Both the position numbers and the translations under genes were made by a program. A stretch of 22,500 bases of DNA from Chrysomallon squamiferum (Eukaryota > Mollusca > Gastropoda > Neomphalida > Peltospiridae). A model generated the notes under the pieces. That model was not told the origin of the DNA. It saw nothing but the letters and a program-made list of their open reading frames with translations, and made no database searches. Positions 21,787-22,500 of this stretch are shown in pieces. Positions within the stretch are counted from its first letter, which is position 1. Every line of letters starts with the position of its first letter. Where the stretch lies: positions 18,425,940 to 18,448,439 of the forward strand of contig CM022677.1 in the NCBI GenBank assembly GCA_012295275.1. Direction: 5' to 3'.

Positions 21787-22310
21787 ATTGAAAACGAAGA
21801 ACGTCGAAAACATGAAAGTACGTAAGATTTTCTAGTATTGTTTTATTTTGTTTATAATTGTTTTTTTGTTTTTTTAGGTTGTTCTTTTATTGTCGTCGTT
21901 GTTGTATTTCATATACATAATATTAGTTCCCTTGTGTGTTAAGAAAGGCGTAATTTAATATTCAGTGGTGAAAAATGCTTGATTCAGTGAGCTGCATGAA
22001 GACTAAACAGTACATAGCTTTTTGTAATCATGTGTTTGTTTCTCGTTTTTTTTGTTTTGTTTTTTAAATTGTCCTTTGTATTTATATCATAAATGTGTAC
22101 CCCATTTACAATTCTTGTTTTTAAAAATTATTATCTATTTTTAAAATTTTATTTATTAATAGTATTATTTTTTTTACATTTATTTATTCATTAATTTATG
22201 TTCGTAATGAAAATTAAATTTATTAATCCTCAGTAACGCGCACTTAAAAAAAAAAAAAATAGTATTTTATTTTCTGAACAATTAAATATATAAATATTTT
22301 TGTTTATTTA
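21787..22310. repeat. duplicated block U1, copy 4
   Basis: This copy begins inside the block at GTATTGAAAACGAAGAACG and keeps the GAGCTGCAT section found in copies 1 and 2. It leads into block P at the right edge of the window. Confidence 0.75.
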
Positions 22311-22500
22311 TTTATTTATTTTGGCGTGTCTAGGAGTGGCAGTAAGACTTGACCGATTTATTTGTGCCAGTTCATTGAAACTGCGAACTGAGATTGTTCC
22401 TTTGATGTTTTCTGACGACTCTAATAATAGAGTAAAATGGCGGATAATTACTGATTTAATGGAATCTCGGGATACATCAACATGGGAATTGTATCAAATG
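22311..22500. repeat. duplicated block P, copy 6 (cut by window end)
   Basis: TTTTGGCGTGTCTAGGAGTG, AAACTGCGAACTGAGATTG and CTCGGGATACATCAACATGG follow block U1 exactly as at 2950 and 9430. The copy continues beyond the window. Confidence 0.7.

Overview
The window looks like AT-rich, repeat-dense nuclear DNA of an invertebrate animal, most likely a mollusc. The reasons are GT-AG introns, hundreds of bases of (CT)n, (ATT)n, (TACA)n and (TTTA)n microsatellites, a pogo/Tigger transposon remnant, a C1GALT1-like glycosyltransferase exon, and dispersed repeats carrying a GGGAAGTAACT motif that I recall (not checked) as common in molluscan genomes. There are no bacterial operons, tRNA, rRNA or CRISPR features.

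The one gene I judge intact lies on the minus strand at 10766-13280. Assembled across four phase-compatible exons (137 codons, a 37-nt microexon, 72 nt, and 389 nt to the stop) it encodes a 302-residue type II membrane protein. It has a short acidic cytoplasmic tail, a transmembrane helix at about residues 51-74, a cysteine-bearing stalk and a complete C-terminal TNF homology domain (about 161-302). It is therefore a TNF-superfamily ligand. Introns 1 and 3 have (ATT)n arrays almost touching a splice site, and exon 1 contains a (CT)n tract.

Around this gene lies an irregular direct array of duplicated blocks, called U1, P, Q, R and S below. Copies start near 1, 2282, 8855 and 21786, with partial copies at 16.6-17.0 kb and 18.0-19.1 kb. 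Two blocks end in same-strand relics of the TNF ligand's last exon (8707-8832, still open; 2189-2263, deleted and stopped). A third (21.7 kb) keeps only the 3' flank. Block P resembles the 5' flank of the TNF gene. The array is best read as serial duplication of a TNF-ligand locus in which one full gene survives in this window. Other blocks (T, V, W, X and an inverted pair) are duplicated outside that pattern.

From 5.3 to 7.8 kb the sequence is minisatellite: an 8-bp TGTGTCTR array, a purine-rich array of about 26 bp and a 30-bp AT-rich array. At 19.4-20.2 kb there are two decayed minus-strand pieces: the 5' end of a Tigger-like transposon with terminal sequence and TA flank, and beside it a broken C1GALT1-like beta-1,3-galactosyltransferase exon. 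Most other open frames are microsatellite translations with no protein-like character.
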